A stretch of DNA of 64,000 nucleotides from Sipunculus nudus (GCA_026874595.1 CM049314.1:69830300-69894299); one strand, 5' to 3'; counted from the stretch's first letter, positions 10,875 to 23,839 are shown. A program made the numbers and translations. The notes: a model not told the origin generated them from the sequence alone.

Positions 10875-11672
10875 ATACATATAAAGAGTATAAGAGTTAA
10901 GACTAAAAGCCATTGCTCTTCAAATCACTTATCAAGCTAACCATGCCATGGCTTCTGTACTCCAGGAATTACGAATAATGGAAATCTTACGACAGTTGGT
11001 TTGAACGTACCACGGTTAGCCTATCAGACCACGATTGACTGATTTCTGACCAGTTCTAGTACAAGTGTTTGATATGTACATGATAACAGCATAAAAAAAA
11101 TGAAAGAACAATAATATCAAGGGAAATGCCTAAGTTGCCAAATAAGTATACAATATTTTCATGGTGAATCTTTATTCAAAAAGCTCTATATAAACAGGTT
11201 GTAAAAGGGAGATGGCTACTCATGCACCGAGGACTCCAAGCTGGCGATATAATGAAATGACCATCACTTCTTAACTTACATTCTGTGATTTCGAATATCG
11301 ACTGACGTATTTCTTAATGTAAAACCGTTTAGAATAGGGGTTCGCCTTTGTACTTTATTGATTTCCTATTCAAATTAAATTGCTTTTTATCATCTCGTTT
11401 CATGTTTAACATGAAATCCGACTTAAAAAAACCCATTAGAATGGGATGATACGTTTGTTAATGGGCCCTGTTTGATATTAACTCAAAAGAATACTTTTAA
11501 CCGCTTAATGTAACTAACAATCAGATGAGGGTTTAAGATATCTCACGCGAATGTTACGTTTTATTAACACTCCATTGTCCGTGTGTGCTTTGGTATGTTC
11601 GTGATATATCTGCGTCAGTTCAGTTCCTAATAGATTTCAATGAAATTTAGTGAGAAGATGGGCCCTTGGCCC

Positions 11673-11674
<2 letters not shown>
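10875..11674. other. Gene-free sequence
   Basis: AT-rich with no supported feature. A GGGCCCTTGGCCC hairpin lies immediately before the next microsatellite (about 11660-11673). Confidence 0.55.

Positions 11675-11727
<53 letters not shown>
11675..11727. repeat. (AT)n microsatellite
   Basis: About 26 uninterrupted TA units. Confidence 0.95.
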
Positions 11728-11730
<3 letters not shown>

Positions 11731-13743
11731 GGAAAGAATAATTAAAATAAAAGTTCGGGTCCCAAATTTGGCGTTGTATAGCTTTATTCTGTCATGTTCG
11801 TTTTTTAACGGCAACAGCACCTAAAATGATTGATTAGTTCCATAATTTATTTATCATTCCGTGGCCTACGATACCTTGTGGCAAAACGTCAATTAAAGTC
11901 AATAAGCATTTTTTGTCAAGCCAAGTTTCTTGCAAGTGCAATCAGCCGAAGGATGCATCTCCTAACTGAGAGGAAGCAGTTATCAATTCTAAAACATTTT
12001 GACCCCGAGAGGCATTCTGACGCATTGTCACTGTCCTTCTTTTCAGTTGACTTATTTAATGGCGACTTTACTTACTCTCTAATCCGGGATATAGGTATCT
12101 TGCTCTATATAAAAGGCCAAATGCCAGAATCCTGGGAAAAGGGGAGTGTGAACTGCATCGAATATAATGTCTGGAATACTGATGTTTGTTGGTTTGTTTG
12201 ATGTAAAAATAAAGTACAGTAGTTTATTCAAAATATATAACACAGACAATGACGTTTATTTTTTTCAGCAAATAATGAAATTTTTCGGTACTCATTCCGG
12301 TGATTTTAAAACTGAACAAACACATCAGTTAACTTTGTAGATATGCTTAGGCAAAACTTGTTAAAAATTACGTGCGTTAAACTAATTTTTTTTTTCATCA
12401 TAAAATAATCCCTGAAATTAATACAGGTTTGCTAGAGTAAATTGGTACATACCGTAGGCCTGCAACTTTAATTTCTTCATTTTTAACTGCCTGCCTGGAG
12501 TGTCATGGCAGTCCCTTTACCAAATTAAGAATATAATATCCTTATAAAAACCTAGTAATTAACAGTATTATCGTGTCTGATACCGCGCATAAACAAATAC
12601 CTTCTTTCCGTGTTCAGCAGTTGTTAGGAAGTGTTTTGGACCCATCATGTATTTAAAATTATTTCGCCTTTCACAAAATATTTCTCTTAGAATGTGAGTC
12701 GTAGTTGTGTGCGAAAAATGAAATCATGCGCTTAACACTTTTACCCTGATGTTACATAATGCAGTACTACAGCGCAAACAATAAACTTCTGCTGTGGTAT
12801 TTGTCTTGTGCATATTCTATTCTATTTAATAAAATAGAGACTTGAGACGCATGTTGTTAAAAAAATACCTGAGGTGTTACATTGTGAGTGAAAGAGGAAA
12901 CTTGAAAAAAAAATATTTGGTCTGTGGCCTAATATGAGATAGGCACCATCATTTGTATAATTTAAACTTTGTTTATAATTATCATTTTGAATTACCTTTT
13001 CTTTGGCCTCGCAATGTGTTATTTGTAATTCAGCCTTTGCTGTATTTCTTTATCATTACTTACATTTTGAGTTTGATCTGTCAAGTTATGAAATTTAAGA
13101 AAATTCAAGAATTATAACTATGATATCTAACTATATCTTAGCTATGTGTCAAAATAATAAACACAGAAGACAGCCATACCTTCAATTAAATTAATGACCC
13201 AATTTAAAGGTGAAATTATTTTATTTATCATTAGACCAAAATGATGAAATAACATGTGCAACATTGCATTCTACTTGTGTTGAAACCCTTAAAACATTTT
13301 CGAACTTGCTATATGGTGAGCTATATGTATGTTCATTTATGATATTAAGACCATGTCATCTCGTCGTTTTTATTATTACCACATATAAAATAAGTCGCTT
13401 ATAATTGAGAAGTTAGTTCAACGTTTGTCCATATATTACTTTACTATTCCGGCTGTTTTGTTTGCAAAACATGATCAGGCATTCCCTGTGTCATATCTTT
13501 CCATTAAATATGCATCAGAGTAAAAATGATAAGTGCGTATTCAGTTTATTCAGTTATTTGTTTAGAATTAAAGCAATTTGACACCCTCGTTTACCGGTTA
13601 TATTCATTAGCACTATCTGTAACCTGCTGTACGTTACCTGGCTTGTCCTTATGATGGTCTTTCTACTAAGTACCTAAGTGATCGATCGGGGCTCGCAGCA
13701 ACTGGTAATTAAGTTTTGAATAATTTATTTTTAAAAAACCGTG
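11728..13743. other. Gene-free AT-rich sequence
   Basis: The 123-codon plus-strand open frame at 11830-12201 opens with TTG, lacks domain similarity and is not called. The rest shows no coding, RNA or strong repeat signal. Confidence 0.5.
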
Positions 13744-13983
13744 TTACTTAGATAGTATGTAAAAGATCGAATCATGAACTATACGAGAAAATGTCGTCCG
13801 AACTGTATTGATAGTCTTTTGTCCTTCGTTCCTGTAGACTCTATTATGTAGATGATTGGTCACCTGAGGAGTATTGGTGGACCTTTGTCCATCTGTACTG
13901 CAGAAGGCAGGCTGTTTATCTGCCCCACACCACGAGTAAATAATTATAAGGATAATAAGCTTAGGTAGATCGTTCATTTCCAT
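13744..13983 (-). CDS. Possible small secreted peptide gene or signal-peptide exon
   Basis: On the minus strand, ATG at 13983-13981 (ACAATGG context) starts a frame beginning MEMNDLPKLIILIIIYSWCG, a plausible signal peptide, then a polar segment with few cysteines. Read straight through it gives 79 residues and stops TAA at 13746-13744. An AATAAA lies within 25 bp after the stop, fitting a compact single-exon 3' end. Alternatively the exon ends after codon 40 at a strong donor (CTCAG|GTGACC, exon end 13864). An acceptor-like TTAGTTTGCAG precedes the start by about 25 bp. No family is recognised. Hydrophobic N-termini also arise by chance in AT-rich DNA, so this is only a candidate. Confidence 0.33.
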   Translation of the reverse strand: MEMNDLPKLIILIIIYSWCGADKQPAFCSTDGQRSTNTPQVTNHLHNRVYRNEGQKTINTVRTTFSRIVHDSIFYILSK

Positions 13984-16900
13984 TGTAACTCCGAGTTGCA
14001 CCCTGCAAACTAATAATATGTTTTGAAGTTGGTATGGCTATATGTTCCTAAACATCAGGTAGAATACTAACATATTACAGTTACAAGTACTCGATCACAC
14101 ACACATATGTCCCCTCTTAGTATATGAAATAATTTATGAACATCAAAGCCATACTATTTTATTTTAATGTAAAGAAGTTGTGCTTTTAAAGGTTATGCTA
14201 AAAATTAATTTCAGTAATCCAATATATAATTATGAACTGAAAAGTAAAATGAATTTGTGCACCATAGTGGAAACACATACCTATCATTTTAGACAAATAT
14301 TATCAACATAAAAAACAGGTCTTCATATATGTTAGACAAGTTCGAGCAACATCGAATACAAGTTCATGTATGTTACGTGGAGCCGCCCAAATTCCCAACA
14401 TCTGTCGATGTAGTATTATATCCTTTGCATTCGGCTAGTGATCCAGCTACAATTGGTTGACTAAAGAAATTTTACTTTTCTCGTTAAAACAAAAATAGGG
14501 CCTTTTATAAATCTCGGTTCAGCAAAAACAATAATTAAATGAATAATAAAACTGGAATGTTGTGCCCCTGCAGGTTACTCCTGTTGACTGTTACCTAGAG
14601 TGGTGCACCACTAACTGCTAATTTTCACGTGCTAGAATAGATGCCATGATAAGAGTACCGTCTCCGACCTGGTATATATTGAACACGGGGCCAGGTGGCT
14701 ACACCATTAACTGTGCACCACGTACAACTGGTAATATTGGTTCCATCCAAATACGGGGGGGGGGGGGGGTACGTATAACGACACTGCGCAATTCCTTTTC
14801 ATAACACTTTTTTTCCGACTTTTAACTGATTTAGGTTTACACAGTGTGTTCAAGCGTTTCCGACCTGGCATATATTTGTATATGACATTTACTGTCGGAA
14901 ATATTAAACTGAATGTATAGTTGCCGACAAGAGCAAATACTGTATATAACATTTAAGAAAATGAAAGCAAGGAGCGTATAATTTGGTCTGACAGTAGTTA
15001 CAAATTGTACCGCGTAACACCATCATTTGGTGTCATTATACTACACAAGAAATACGTGCCCAAACGTATTTGAACAGTTCTGTTTAACCATTCGTGAGGC
15101 AGACTCTCAACGTACCAATCTGAACTGCTTATGCCAATCGGTACTATCTTTATACCTAGCCTGCCCTTAGTGATAGTGTTAGTCTTTTCACGTCTAATGT
15201 ATTTGTGAAGCATTTACCAGGATCGGCGATCGGTTTTTTTCATCATGGAAGAATCGGGAATATTTGGTGTCCCTTATGGAAACAGGCATGCACGTTAAAG
15301 AAAAGAATGATTTATAGAGGAATTAAACTTATTATAAACACAAACACAAATGGATATTCATACAAAAATCTCCGGTAAATGCACCAGTTATATTGATGGG
15401 AAAGGATACGCTCCCAAGGCAGCGGAAATCTTGCGCTTCTAAAGAAGCAACTGATTTTCACGCTGCCAGCTTTATGATATATTTAGACACCAGATGGCGG
15501 TTCGTTGTCCGCTGAAAAAAAACGTGCGTATGATGTGACAAGCAGCCAACCAGATGCCAATAAACAAACACTCGACAGGCATCCTGGCTCCGCCAATAGC
15601 TGCGCTTCAAGCGCCGCTTGATGAGTTTATGGTCGAATTTTAATTGCTCCCTCTGCATTCGCGCATCATCGACCGATTCGATTATGACATTATGACTGTG
15701 TTAGCGTAGCCATGTATCTGCTGTCTGCAGAACTGAAACCAGCCAGCGAGGTGTGCACGCAGCCTTTGTTGTTACGTTTCGTTTGAATTACAGCTCACCG
15801 GCCGGGCATCCTATGTGCCCAAGGCCCTAAGCAAACCACGTCTGGGGCAATTCTCTCTGAGCCTGAGGCCTGTTCATACGGTTACCGGGGCGATGAGGTG
15901 TCAATCAAAACGAAATGAACATGATTGGCTTCGTGTATTCCTCGCTTGGCAGTGTCTTCAAGCACTAGGTCTCACCTGATTGGACAAAAATACAGTGCTC
16001 CCCTCTGGTGTAGTAATTCAGGATACGAGGTCATAACAAACAGCGCTTACGATATAGGTACTAGGCCTATAGTTAAAGCGCTGTGTAAAGTGCGTAGGGA
16101 AAGGCTAACATGATAACTACTCTGACACCCGGCCTCTGGACTAGAGCGGCGTCTATTTAATGCCGGTGGTTATTTTTCTGAGACATTGTATTGCCCCGGC
16201 GACTAAATAAGGCAGGCGACTATTTAAGGCCCGGCTTCTGATCAAGGAAATATGGTACGCAATATTTCTCCCAGTGGTAACCCGCCAACCGATTATATGG
16301 CTTGATGATGATATGATTCTATATGCTTAAACATCATAATTATTACATATACCCTAAATAATAGTACCGGATTACAAATACGTATATATATGTCCTGTAT
16401 AAGTATTGCACATATAATATACGTTCGTCCATCCCATGACCATTTCATATTAATGTAAAGAATTGTAGAGCTAAATATTGTATTTTTTTCGTCATTTTAT
16501 TGACAACAGTTTACAAAACATCCCCGCTAGTCCCTGTCGTTAATAGTACCAACTGCTTATATTGAATTAAGATTTTAAGGTATCGTGCATTTTCCCAATA
16601 ACAACATTTGGACTGACTGAAGATGTTTCGCTTTATCGAGCAGCTACAGTTTGCTGGAGTCTCGGACTTCAGCTCTGCGTCCGCACCAGAGGCTGTAAAG
16701 AAAGCGAGGAGGTGAAGAGGAGAGAGACACTGCAGCACAGACACCCTCACAAAGTAGTATCATCATCAGCAACAACATTTAAACATTCCTTATAACTTGT
16801 GGAGTAATACTTTTGACCGACCAGGCGTCTTAAGTATTTTTTGTTTCCTACCACGATGTCATTTATTGACAGCAATCTATTTTTATGTACAATTGATATA

Positions 16901-17671
16901 CCATTAAGTTTAACTCTGTTCTCTCTTCCATATCCCTGTCCATCTGAAGAACAGAGTATTAATTTTCTAAATACGTTCCTGTCACATAAATGTTTGAACT
17001 TATATGCATTTTGTGAGATCAGAGACCAGTAAATTATAATTTATATTATATGCCTTTCTGGAAATAGTGCATTATATTGACACATTTTATTATGGTAGCT
17101 CTTGTTTTTGGATATACTATATTAATAAATATGTAATATAAAAGTATTCTGATATGAATGAAACCATGAGATCTTCCTCACTCTCGCGTCTCTTCAGTGC
17201 CTTTGTTGTTTTTTTTTTTACAGTAAAAGGTTGATCCGCCTTAGCAGACGATGATTTCGCGGATGTCATTATGACGTAACAATAGTTCCAGATCGTAAAC
17301 AAGTGTTTGTTGATTTCGTGTCGCTGGGTAGCATTAGTACCGTACATTGTCATCAGATGTCTCCACCGACCAGTCTCAAGTGATCACAACCCCATCTTTC
17401 TATTTTTGTTGGTAGAGATGGTTGATGTGTAGTATTTTGGATTGCTCATATAAGCCTACTCAAAACTTAAGTTATTAATGTGTTAATTGTTCTCTGTCGG
17501 TTTTTCTTTTCTCCCAAGTGTCAATTATCTATATAATAAAAAGGGCTGACAGCCGTTTTATATTTTTTTTGTGTTTTATAATCTTTAGGCATATTTTATT
17601 GAGCTGTACCATATTCTTTCTTATTATGATAGAATATACTTTATCAAATATGTATATTATTTCATACCTTT

Positions 17672-17672
<1 letters not shown>
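13984..17672. other. Gene-free sequence with a poly-G run
   Basis: Contains a G14 run at 14755-14768 and otherwise unremarkable AT-rich sequence. On the minus strand near 16690 there is a long polypyrimidine tract ending TTTACAG, a good acceptor, followed by an open stretch SGADAELKSETPANCSCS. No matching donor or domain was found. Confidence 0.5.

Positions 17673-17719
<47 letters not shown>
17673..17719. repeat. (AT)n microsatellite
   Basis: About 23 TA units, open in all frames as IYIY peptides on both strands. Confidence 0.95.
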
Positions 17720-17720
<1 letters not shown>

Positions 17721-18404
17721 CGTGCTCAACAAGGGTCAAATATCATGTAGCATATAAAATGTAACGATCACTCATAGGTACCATACCTTTTATTTTGGCC
17801 TAAATTCTGATACAACCAGAATAATAACATTCAATAAGCCAAGAGCTTAGAATCATAATAAAATAATAACTTCAGACACTATTTTGCTGCAGTTTACAAT
17901 TATGCCATAAAATGTGTTCAAATGACAAAAGTCTTGAATGATTTGGATTTCGATTCCCGGTATGGCTATGAGATTGGGTTGTAGCAGCCAGGCCAAGGTC
18001 CGCACATAGTTTTTCCGATTTCTACACCTGCTATGACTATCGAACGACACCATCAGAGGCTTGGGGAGTGCTTCGCATTATGCTTACGTACAAGTACTTG
18101 ATTCATTTTGAAATATCAAAAACAGTCATTTGACCATGTGAATGATTAATCTACTGAAAATAAAATTCGGTATCGAAATTGAATCGGGCGCCATGTTTGG
18201 AGTCACTGCAAGGCATTCTCTGCATCAAACCAATAGTGCTTTTACGACCAAGATTTCCCCGTACTCAACTGGACAAAAATAGTTTCGGTGTCGATATCGT
18301 ACCGAGCGGTATGCATGGAGTCATTTTCAAGAATTCTCCTTCTCTAAACAGTATTGCTGTCACGGCCAAGATTTTCAGTATGTGTGTGTCTATATGTATG
18401 TTTG

Positions 18405-18408
18405 TATT

Positions 18409-18490
<82 letters not shown>

Positions 18491-18501
18491 TATATATATA
18501 T
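18405..18501. repeat. Compound palindromic microsatellite (unit A)
   Basis: (TA)n-(GT)n-TATAC-(AT)n-(AC)n-(AT)n: the GT and AC blocks are complementary across the AT core, so the segment is one large hairpin-forming palindrome. Confidence 0.9.
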
Positions 18502-18765
18502 CATGAATAATGAACAATGCCATTAAGCCAATCATATGACTAGTGTTGACTTGTTCTACGCCATATTCGTATAGCCATAGGAACCTGGGTTATGATGTAT
18601 TTTTGTTCAGATGGCATGAGAATAGTGTATTCTTTTCATTGTGTCAAAATGGCTCTGAATGGAAGTTGTACTTTCGCCACGACGACTTAGGCTTTGCTCA
18701 ATTTCCATGAAATGGACGCCAGAGCTTATCGCTGAATCAAGGTCTGTGAAAGCATAGCTGCCAAA

Positions 18766-19401
18766 GACTTGGTGGTATGAAGACAGAGATATCCTAATGA
18801 CTTTAGTATTCTTTTTAAAGTACTTGTACTTACGGTATCAAATATCGCGTATGGAGCGATATGTCCAAAACAGTGAGGCATAGAGTGACTGCCAGGGATT
18901 CCCTGGTCCAAAATAATAGTGGGATCAAGGCAAAGAATTTCCGTACTGCACTGAAAAGTGTGTTTTTCATCGACAAAGACTTGGTGGTATGAAGACAGAG
19001 ATATCCTAATGACTTTAGTATTCTTTTTAAAGTACTTGTACTTACGGTATCAAATATCGCGTATGAAGCGATATGTCCAAAACAGTGAGGCATAGAGTGA
19101 CTGCCAGGGATTCCCTGGTCCAAAATAATAGTGGGATCAAGGCAAAGAATTTCCGTACTGCACTGAAAAGTGTGTTTTTCATCGACAAAGACTTGGTGGT
19201 ATGAAGACAGAGATATCCTAATGACTTTAGTATTCTTTTTAAAGTACTTGTACTTACGGTATCAAATATCGCGTATGGAGCGATATGTCCAAAACAGTGA
19301 GGCATAGAGTGACTGCCAGGAATTCCCTGGTCCAAAATAATAGTGGGATCAAGGCAAAGAATTTCTGTACTGCACTGAAAAGTGTGTTTTTCATCGACAA
19401 C
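18766..19401. repeat. 212-bp subrepeat, three copies (unit A)
   Basis: Copies start at 18766, 18978 and 19190, each GACTTGGTGGTATGAAGACA to TTTTTCATCGACAA. They are almost identical. 212 is not a multiple of three, so the minus-strand peptide MDQGIPGSHSMPHCF seen in each copy changes frame between copies. Confidence 0.93.
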
Positions 19402-19944
19402 CGCATTGAGCGTATGTCCAACAGAGCAACGCATGGATTCCCTGGTCGAGACAATAATGGGATCATGGCAGAGAATCTCCTTATGGTCTTATGAATACTG
19501 TACGGATGGCTTTGTTAAAACCAACAATGCCTGACGGTATTCCTTTATCACCATTGCACAGTATCTTCGTAATATTTCATCGAGCTTTTAGTCTAAAAGA
19601 GGAAATTGTTCTGTTACTGTGCCTAACCATACAAACGTATCTTATACATATACATAAATATGGGTAATGGGATGATGTATATTAAAATTGGGGTCATGAC
19701 CTTTCCTATGAGAGTGGCCTTGACACTGAATCTTGCCATATAGCTTAAAAATCACACAAAATCATAAATATCTCAATAAGGGATGCATGGGTTGGTCCAA
19801 AAATCAAATTGTCCGAACATCTGACAAAGCTTTGTCTCCTGCGGAAGACAGGTGGCGCCACCTTTTGTCACATCATAAAATGTGTTCAAATGACAAAAGT
19901 CTTGAATGATTTGGATTTCATTAACGCCTCCCTAAATTTTGAAT

Positions 19945-20045
19945 GAGGGGTGTATGGGCAATGGGGTGATAACATAGTCGGCTCTCTCCGATGCAACTTG
20001 GTTCGATTCCCGGTATGGCTATGAGATTGGTTTGTAGCAGCCAGG
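19945..20045 (+). repeat. tRNA-like (SINE-like) segment in unit B
   Basis: CTTGGTTCGATTCCCGG around 19999-20015 matches an RNA polymerase III B box (GGTTCGANTCC). It lies about 45 bp after a GGGCAATGGGGTGATAAC stretch that could be a decayed A box, with TCGG...CCGA between them as a possible anticodon stem. The T-stem does not pair well, so this is not a functional tRNA gene. The same segment recurs in unit C. Confidence 0.35.
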
Positions 20046-20459
20046 CCAAGGTCCGCACATAGTTTTTCCGATTTCTACACCTGTTATGACTATCAAACGA
20101 CACCATCAGAGGCTTGGGGAGTGCTTCGCATTATGCTAACGTACAAGTACTTGATTCATTTTGAAATATCAAAAACAGTCTTTTGACCATGTGCCTAATT
20201 ATTCTACTGAAAATAAAATTCGGTATCGAAATTGAATCGGGCGCGTTGTTTGGAGTCACTGCAAGGCATTCTCTGCATCAAACCAATAGTGCTTTTACGA
20301 CCAAGATTTCCCCGTACTCAACTGGACAAAAATAGTTTCGGTGTCGATATCGTACCGAGCGGTATGCATTGAGTCATTTTCAAGAATTCTCCTTCTCTAA
20401 ACAGTATTGCTGTCACGGCCAAGATTTTCAGTATGTGTGTGTCTATATGTATGTATGTA

Positions 20460-20546
20460 TTTATATATATATATATATGTGTGTGTGTGTATACATATAT
20501 ATATATATATACATACATACACACACACATATATATATATATATAT
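20460..20546. repeat. Compound palindromic microsatellite (unit B)
   Basis: Same position in the unit and same GT-AT-AC architecture as in unit A, with different lengths. Confidence 0.9.
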
Positions 20547-20810
20547 CATGAATAATGAACAATGCCATTAAGCCAATCATATGACTAGTGTTGACTTGTT
20601 CTACGCCATATTCATATAGCCATAGGAACCTGGGTAATGATGTATTTTTGTTCAGATGGCATGAGAATAGTGTATTCTTTTCATTGTGTCAAAATGGCTC
20701 TGAATGGAAGTTGTACTTTCGCCACGACGACTTAGGCTTTGCTCAATTTCCATGAAATAGACGCCAGAGCTTATCGCTGAATCAAGGTCTGTGAAAGCAT
20801 AGCTGCCAAA

Positions 20811-21234
20811 GACTTGGTGGTATGAAGACAGAGATATCCTAATGACTTTAGTATTCCTTTTAAAGTACTTGTACTTACGGTATCAAATATCGCGTATGGA
20901 GCGATATGTCCAAAACAGTGAGGCATAGAGTGACTGCCAGGGATTCCCTGGTCCAAAATAATAGTGGGATCAAGGCAAAGAATTTCCGTACTGCACTGAA
21001 AAGTGTGTTTTTCATCGACAAAGACTTGGTGGTATGAAGACAGAGATATCCTAATGACTTTAGTATTCTTTTTAAAGTACTTGTACTTACGGTATCAAAT
21101 ATCGCGTATGGAGCGATATGTCCAAAACAGTGAGGCATAGAGTGACTGCCAGGAATTCCCTTGTCCAAAATAATAGTGGGATCAAGGCAAAGAATTTCTG
21201 TACTGCACTGAAAAGTGTGTTTTTCATCGACAAC
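20811..21234. repeat. 212-bp subrepeat, two copies (unit B)
   Basis: Copies start at 20811 and 21023. Flanks are the same as in unit A, which has three copies. Confidence 0.93.
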
Positions 21235-21778
21235 CGCATTGAGCAGTATGTCCAACAGAGCAACGCATGGATTCCCTGGTCGAGACAATAATGGGATCAT
21301 GGCAGAGAATCTCCTTATGGTCTTATGAATACTGTACGGATGGCTTTGTTAAAACCAACAATGCCTGACGGTATTCCTTTATCACCATTGCACAGTATCT
21401 TCGTAATATTTCATCGAGCTTTCAGTCTAAAAGAGGAAATTGTTCTGTTACTGTGCCTAACCATACAAACGTATCTTATACATATACATAAATATGGGTA
21501 ATGGGATGATGTATATTAAAATTGGGGTCATGACCTTTCCTATGAGAGTGGCCTTGACCCTGAATCTTGCCATATAGCTTAAAAATCACACAAAATCATA
21601 AATATCTCAATAAGGGATGCATGGGTTGGTCCAAAAATCAAATTGTCCGAACATCTGACAAAGCTTTGTCTCCTGCGGAAGACAGGTGGCGCCACCTTTT
21701 GTCACATCATAAAATGTGTTCAAATGACAAAAGTCTTGAATGATTTGGATTTCATTAACGCCTCCCTAAATTTTGAAT

Positions 21779-21880
21779 GAGGGGTGTATGGGCAATGGGG
21801 TGATAACATAGTCGGCTCTCTCCGATGCAACTTGGTTCGATTCCCGGTATGGCTATGAGATTGGTTTGTAGCAGCCAGGC
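21779..21880 (+). repeat. tRNA-like (SINE-like) segment in unit C
   Basis: Essentially identical to the unit B segment, including the GGTTCGATTCC B-box sequence near 21834-21844. Confidence 0.35.
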
Positions 21881-22289
21881 CAAGGTCCGCACATAGTTTT
21901 TCCGATTTCTACACCTGTTATGACTATCAAACGACACCATCAGAGGCTTGGGGAGTGCTTCGCATTATGCTAACGTACAAGTACTTGATTCATTTTGAAA
22001 TATCAAAAACAGTCTTTTGACCATGTGCCTAATTATTCTACTGAAAATAAAATTCGGTATCGAAATTGAATCGGGCGCCATGTTTGGAGTCACTGCAAGG
22101 CATTCTCTGCATCAAACCAATAGTGCTTTTACGACCAAGATTTCCCCGTACTCAACTGGACAAAAATAGTTTCGGTATCGATATCGTACCGAGCGGTATG
22201 CTTGGAGTCATTTTCAAGAATTCTCCTTCCCTAAACATTATTGCTGTCACGGCCAAGATTTTCAGTATGTGTGTGTCTATATGTATGTT

Positions 22290-22294
22290 TGTAT

Positions 22295-22348
<54 letters not shown>

Positions 22349-22395
22349 ATACATATATATATATATATATATAATATATATACATAAACACACAC

Positions 22396-22436
<41 letters not shown>
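22290..22436. repeat. Compound palindromic microsatellite (unit C)
   Basis: The longest of the three: AT blocks on both sides of GT and AC blocks, with small interruptions. Confidence 0.9.
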
Positions 22437-22438
<2 letters not shown>

Positions 22439-22697
22439 GAATAATGAACAATGCCATTATGCCAATCATATGACTAGTGTTACTTGTTCTACGCCATATT
22501 CATATAGCCATAGGAACCTGGGTTATGATGTATTTTTGTTCAGATGGCATGAGAACAGTGTATTCTTTTCATTGTGTCAAATGGCTCTGAATGGAAGTTG
22601 TACTTTCGCCACGACGACTTAGGCTTTGCTCAATTTCCATGAAATAGACGCCAGAGCTTATCGCTGAATCAAGGTCTGTGAAAGCATAGCTTCCAAA

Positions 22698-22910
22698 GAC
22701 TTGATGGTATGAAGACAGAGATATCCAAATGACTTTATTATTCTTTTTAAAGTACCTGTACTTACGGTATCAAATATCGCGTATGGAGTGATATGTCCAA
22801 AACAATGAGGCATAGAGTGACTGCTAGGATTCCCTGGTCCAAAATAATAGTGGGATCAAGGCAAAGAATTTCCGTACTGCACTGAAAAGTGTGTTTTTCA
22901 TCGACAAAAG
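22698..22910. repeat. 212-bp subrepeat, single copy (unit C)
   Basis: One slightly diverged copy. The CCGCATTGAGCGTATGTCCA spacer that follows the array in units A and B is missing after it. Confidence 0.9.
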
Positions 22911-23466
22911 AGCAACGCATGGATTCCCTGGTCGAGACAATAATGGGATCATGGCAGAGAATCTCCTTATGGTCTTATGAATACTGTACGGATGGCTTTG
23001 TTAAAACCAACAATGCCTGACGGTATTCCTTTATCACCATTGCACAGTATCTTCGTAATATTTCATCGAGCTTTTAGTCTAAAAGAGGAAATTGTTCTGT
23101 TACTGAGCCTAACCATACAAACGTATCTTATACATATACATAAATATGGGTAATGGGATGATGTATATTAAAATTGGGGTCATGACCTTTCCTATGAGAG
23201 TGGCCTTGACCCTGAATATTGCCATATATCTTAAAAATCACCCAAAATCATAAATATCTCAATAAGGGATGCATGGGTTGGTCCAAAAATCAAATTGTCC
23301 GAACATCTGACATAGCGTTGTCTTCTGCGGAAGACAGGTGGCGCCACCTTTTGTCTTTTTTTTCGAACACTTTAATAACCAATCACTGCTACTTGACAGT
23401 ACTGTGAGCATTATAACTCACACACTGATAAACTGGTATCTTTCATATAATACACACAAATGTATG

Positions 23467-23467
<1 letters not shown>

Positions 23468-23539
<72 letters not shown>
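23468..23539. repeat. (AT)n microsatellite
   Basis: About 35 TA units following GTATGTATG. It is followed by GGTTATGGGTTATGGG and a GGTCATGACCTTCC / GGCCTTGACCTTGA segment related to the unit ends at 19695 and 21530. Confidence 0.93.
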
Positions 23540-23541
<2 letters not shown>

Positions 23542-23839
23542 GTTGTGGGTTATGGGTTATGGGATGAGGTTTATTTAAATCGGGGTCATGACCTTCCTTT
23601 AAGAGTGGCCTTGACCTTGAATATTTCAATATTTGATGAAATCACATAAAATTCGCCGTCTCCGCCGCCGCCGCAGCCTTCACCGCATTCGTTTCCAGAG
23701 AACTCCACTGACACCCTTGGACCGATCTTTGCGAATCCGGCATAGTTATTCGTTCACCTTTTCATTTGTGCCTAACAGACACAGGTGGCGCCAACTGCTG
23801 TCCTAATTGTGCATTATGAATCTAGATGTCTTTTGATAA

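Larger units (their letters stand above)
17905..23353. repeat. Three tandem units of a 1.65-1.97 kb repeat
   Basis: Unit A runs from about 17905 to 19870, unit B from 19871 to 21704 (1834 bp) and unit C from 21705 to about 23353. Units share the same order: a CATAAAATGTGTTCAAATG start, a tRNA-like segment (B and C only), a GTATCGAAATTGAATCGGGC block, a compound microsatellite, a 212-bp subrepeat present 3, 2 and 1 times, and a CCTATGAGAGTGGCCTTGAC plus GGTGGCGCCACC end. B and C are nearly identical, pointing to recent tandem duplication. Unit A lacks about 70 bp between TTTGGATTTC and GATTCCCGG. No unit keeps a coherent protein frame. Confidence 0.92.

Noticed and set aside
10684-10875. Protein with SEVSRH repeats
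   Set aside because: Follows from a 36-bp minisatellite period; units are too diverged and no start or neighbouring exon is seen.
11830-12201. 123-codon plus-strand open frame
   Set aside because: Opens with TTG, no domain, composition like the surrounding AT-rich DNA.
16511-16720. Possible minus-strand exon after a strong polypyrimidine-TTTACAG acceptor
   Set aside because: No matching donor or recognisable domain; the apparent signal peptide in that frame would start at GTG.
18726-21300. Minus-strand frames of up to 141 codons with the repeated peptide MDQGIPGSHSMPHCF
   Set aside because: Products of the 212-bp tandem repeat, which shifts frame at each copy; no start or splice context and no known domain.
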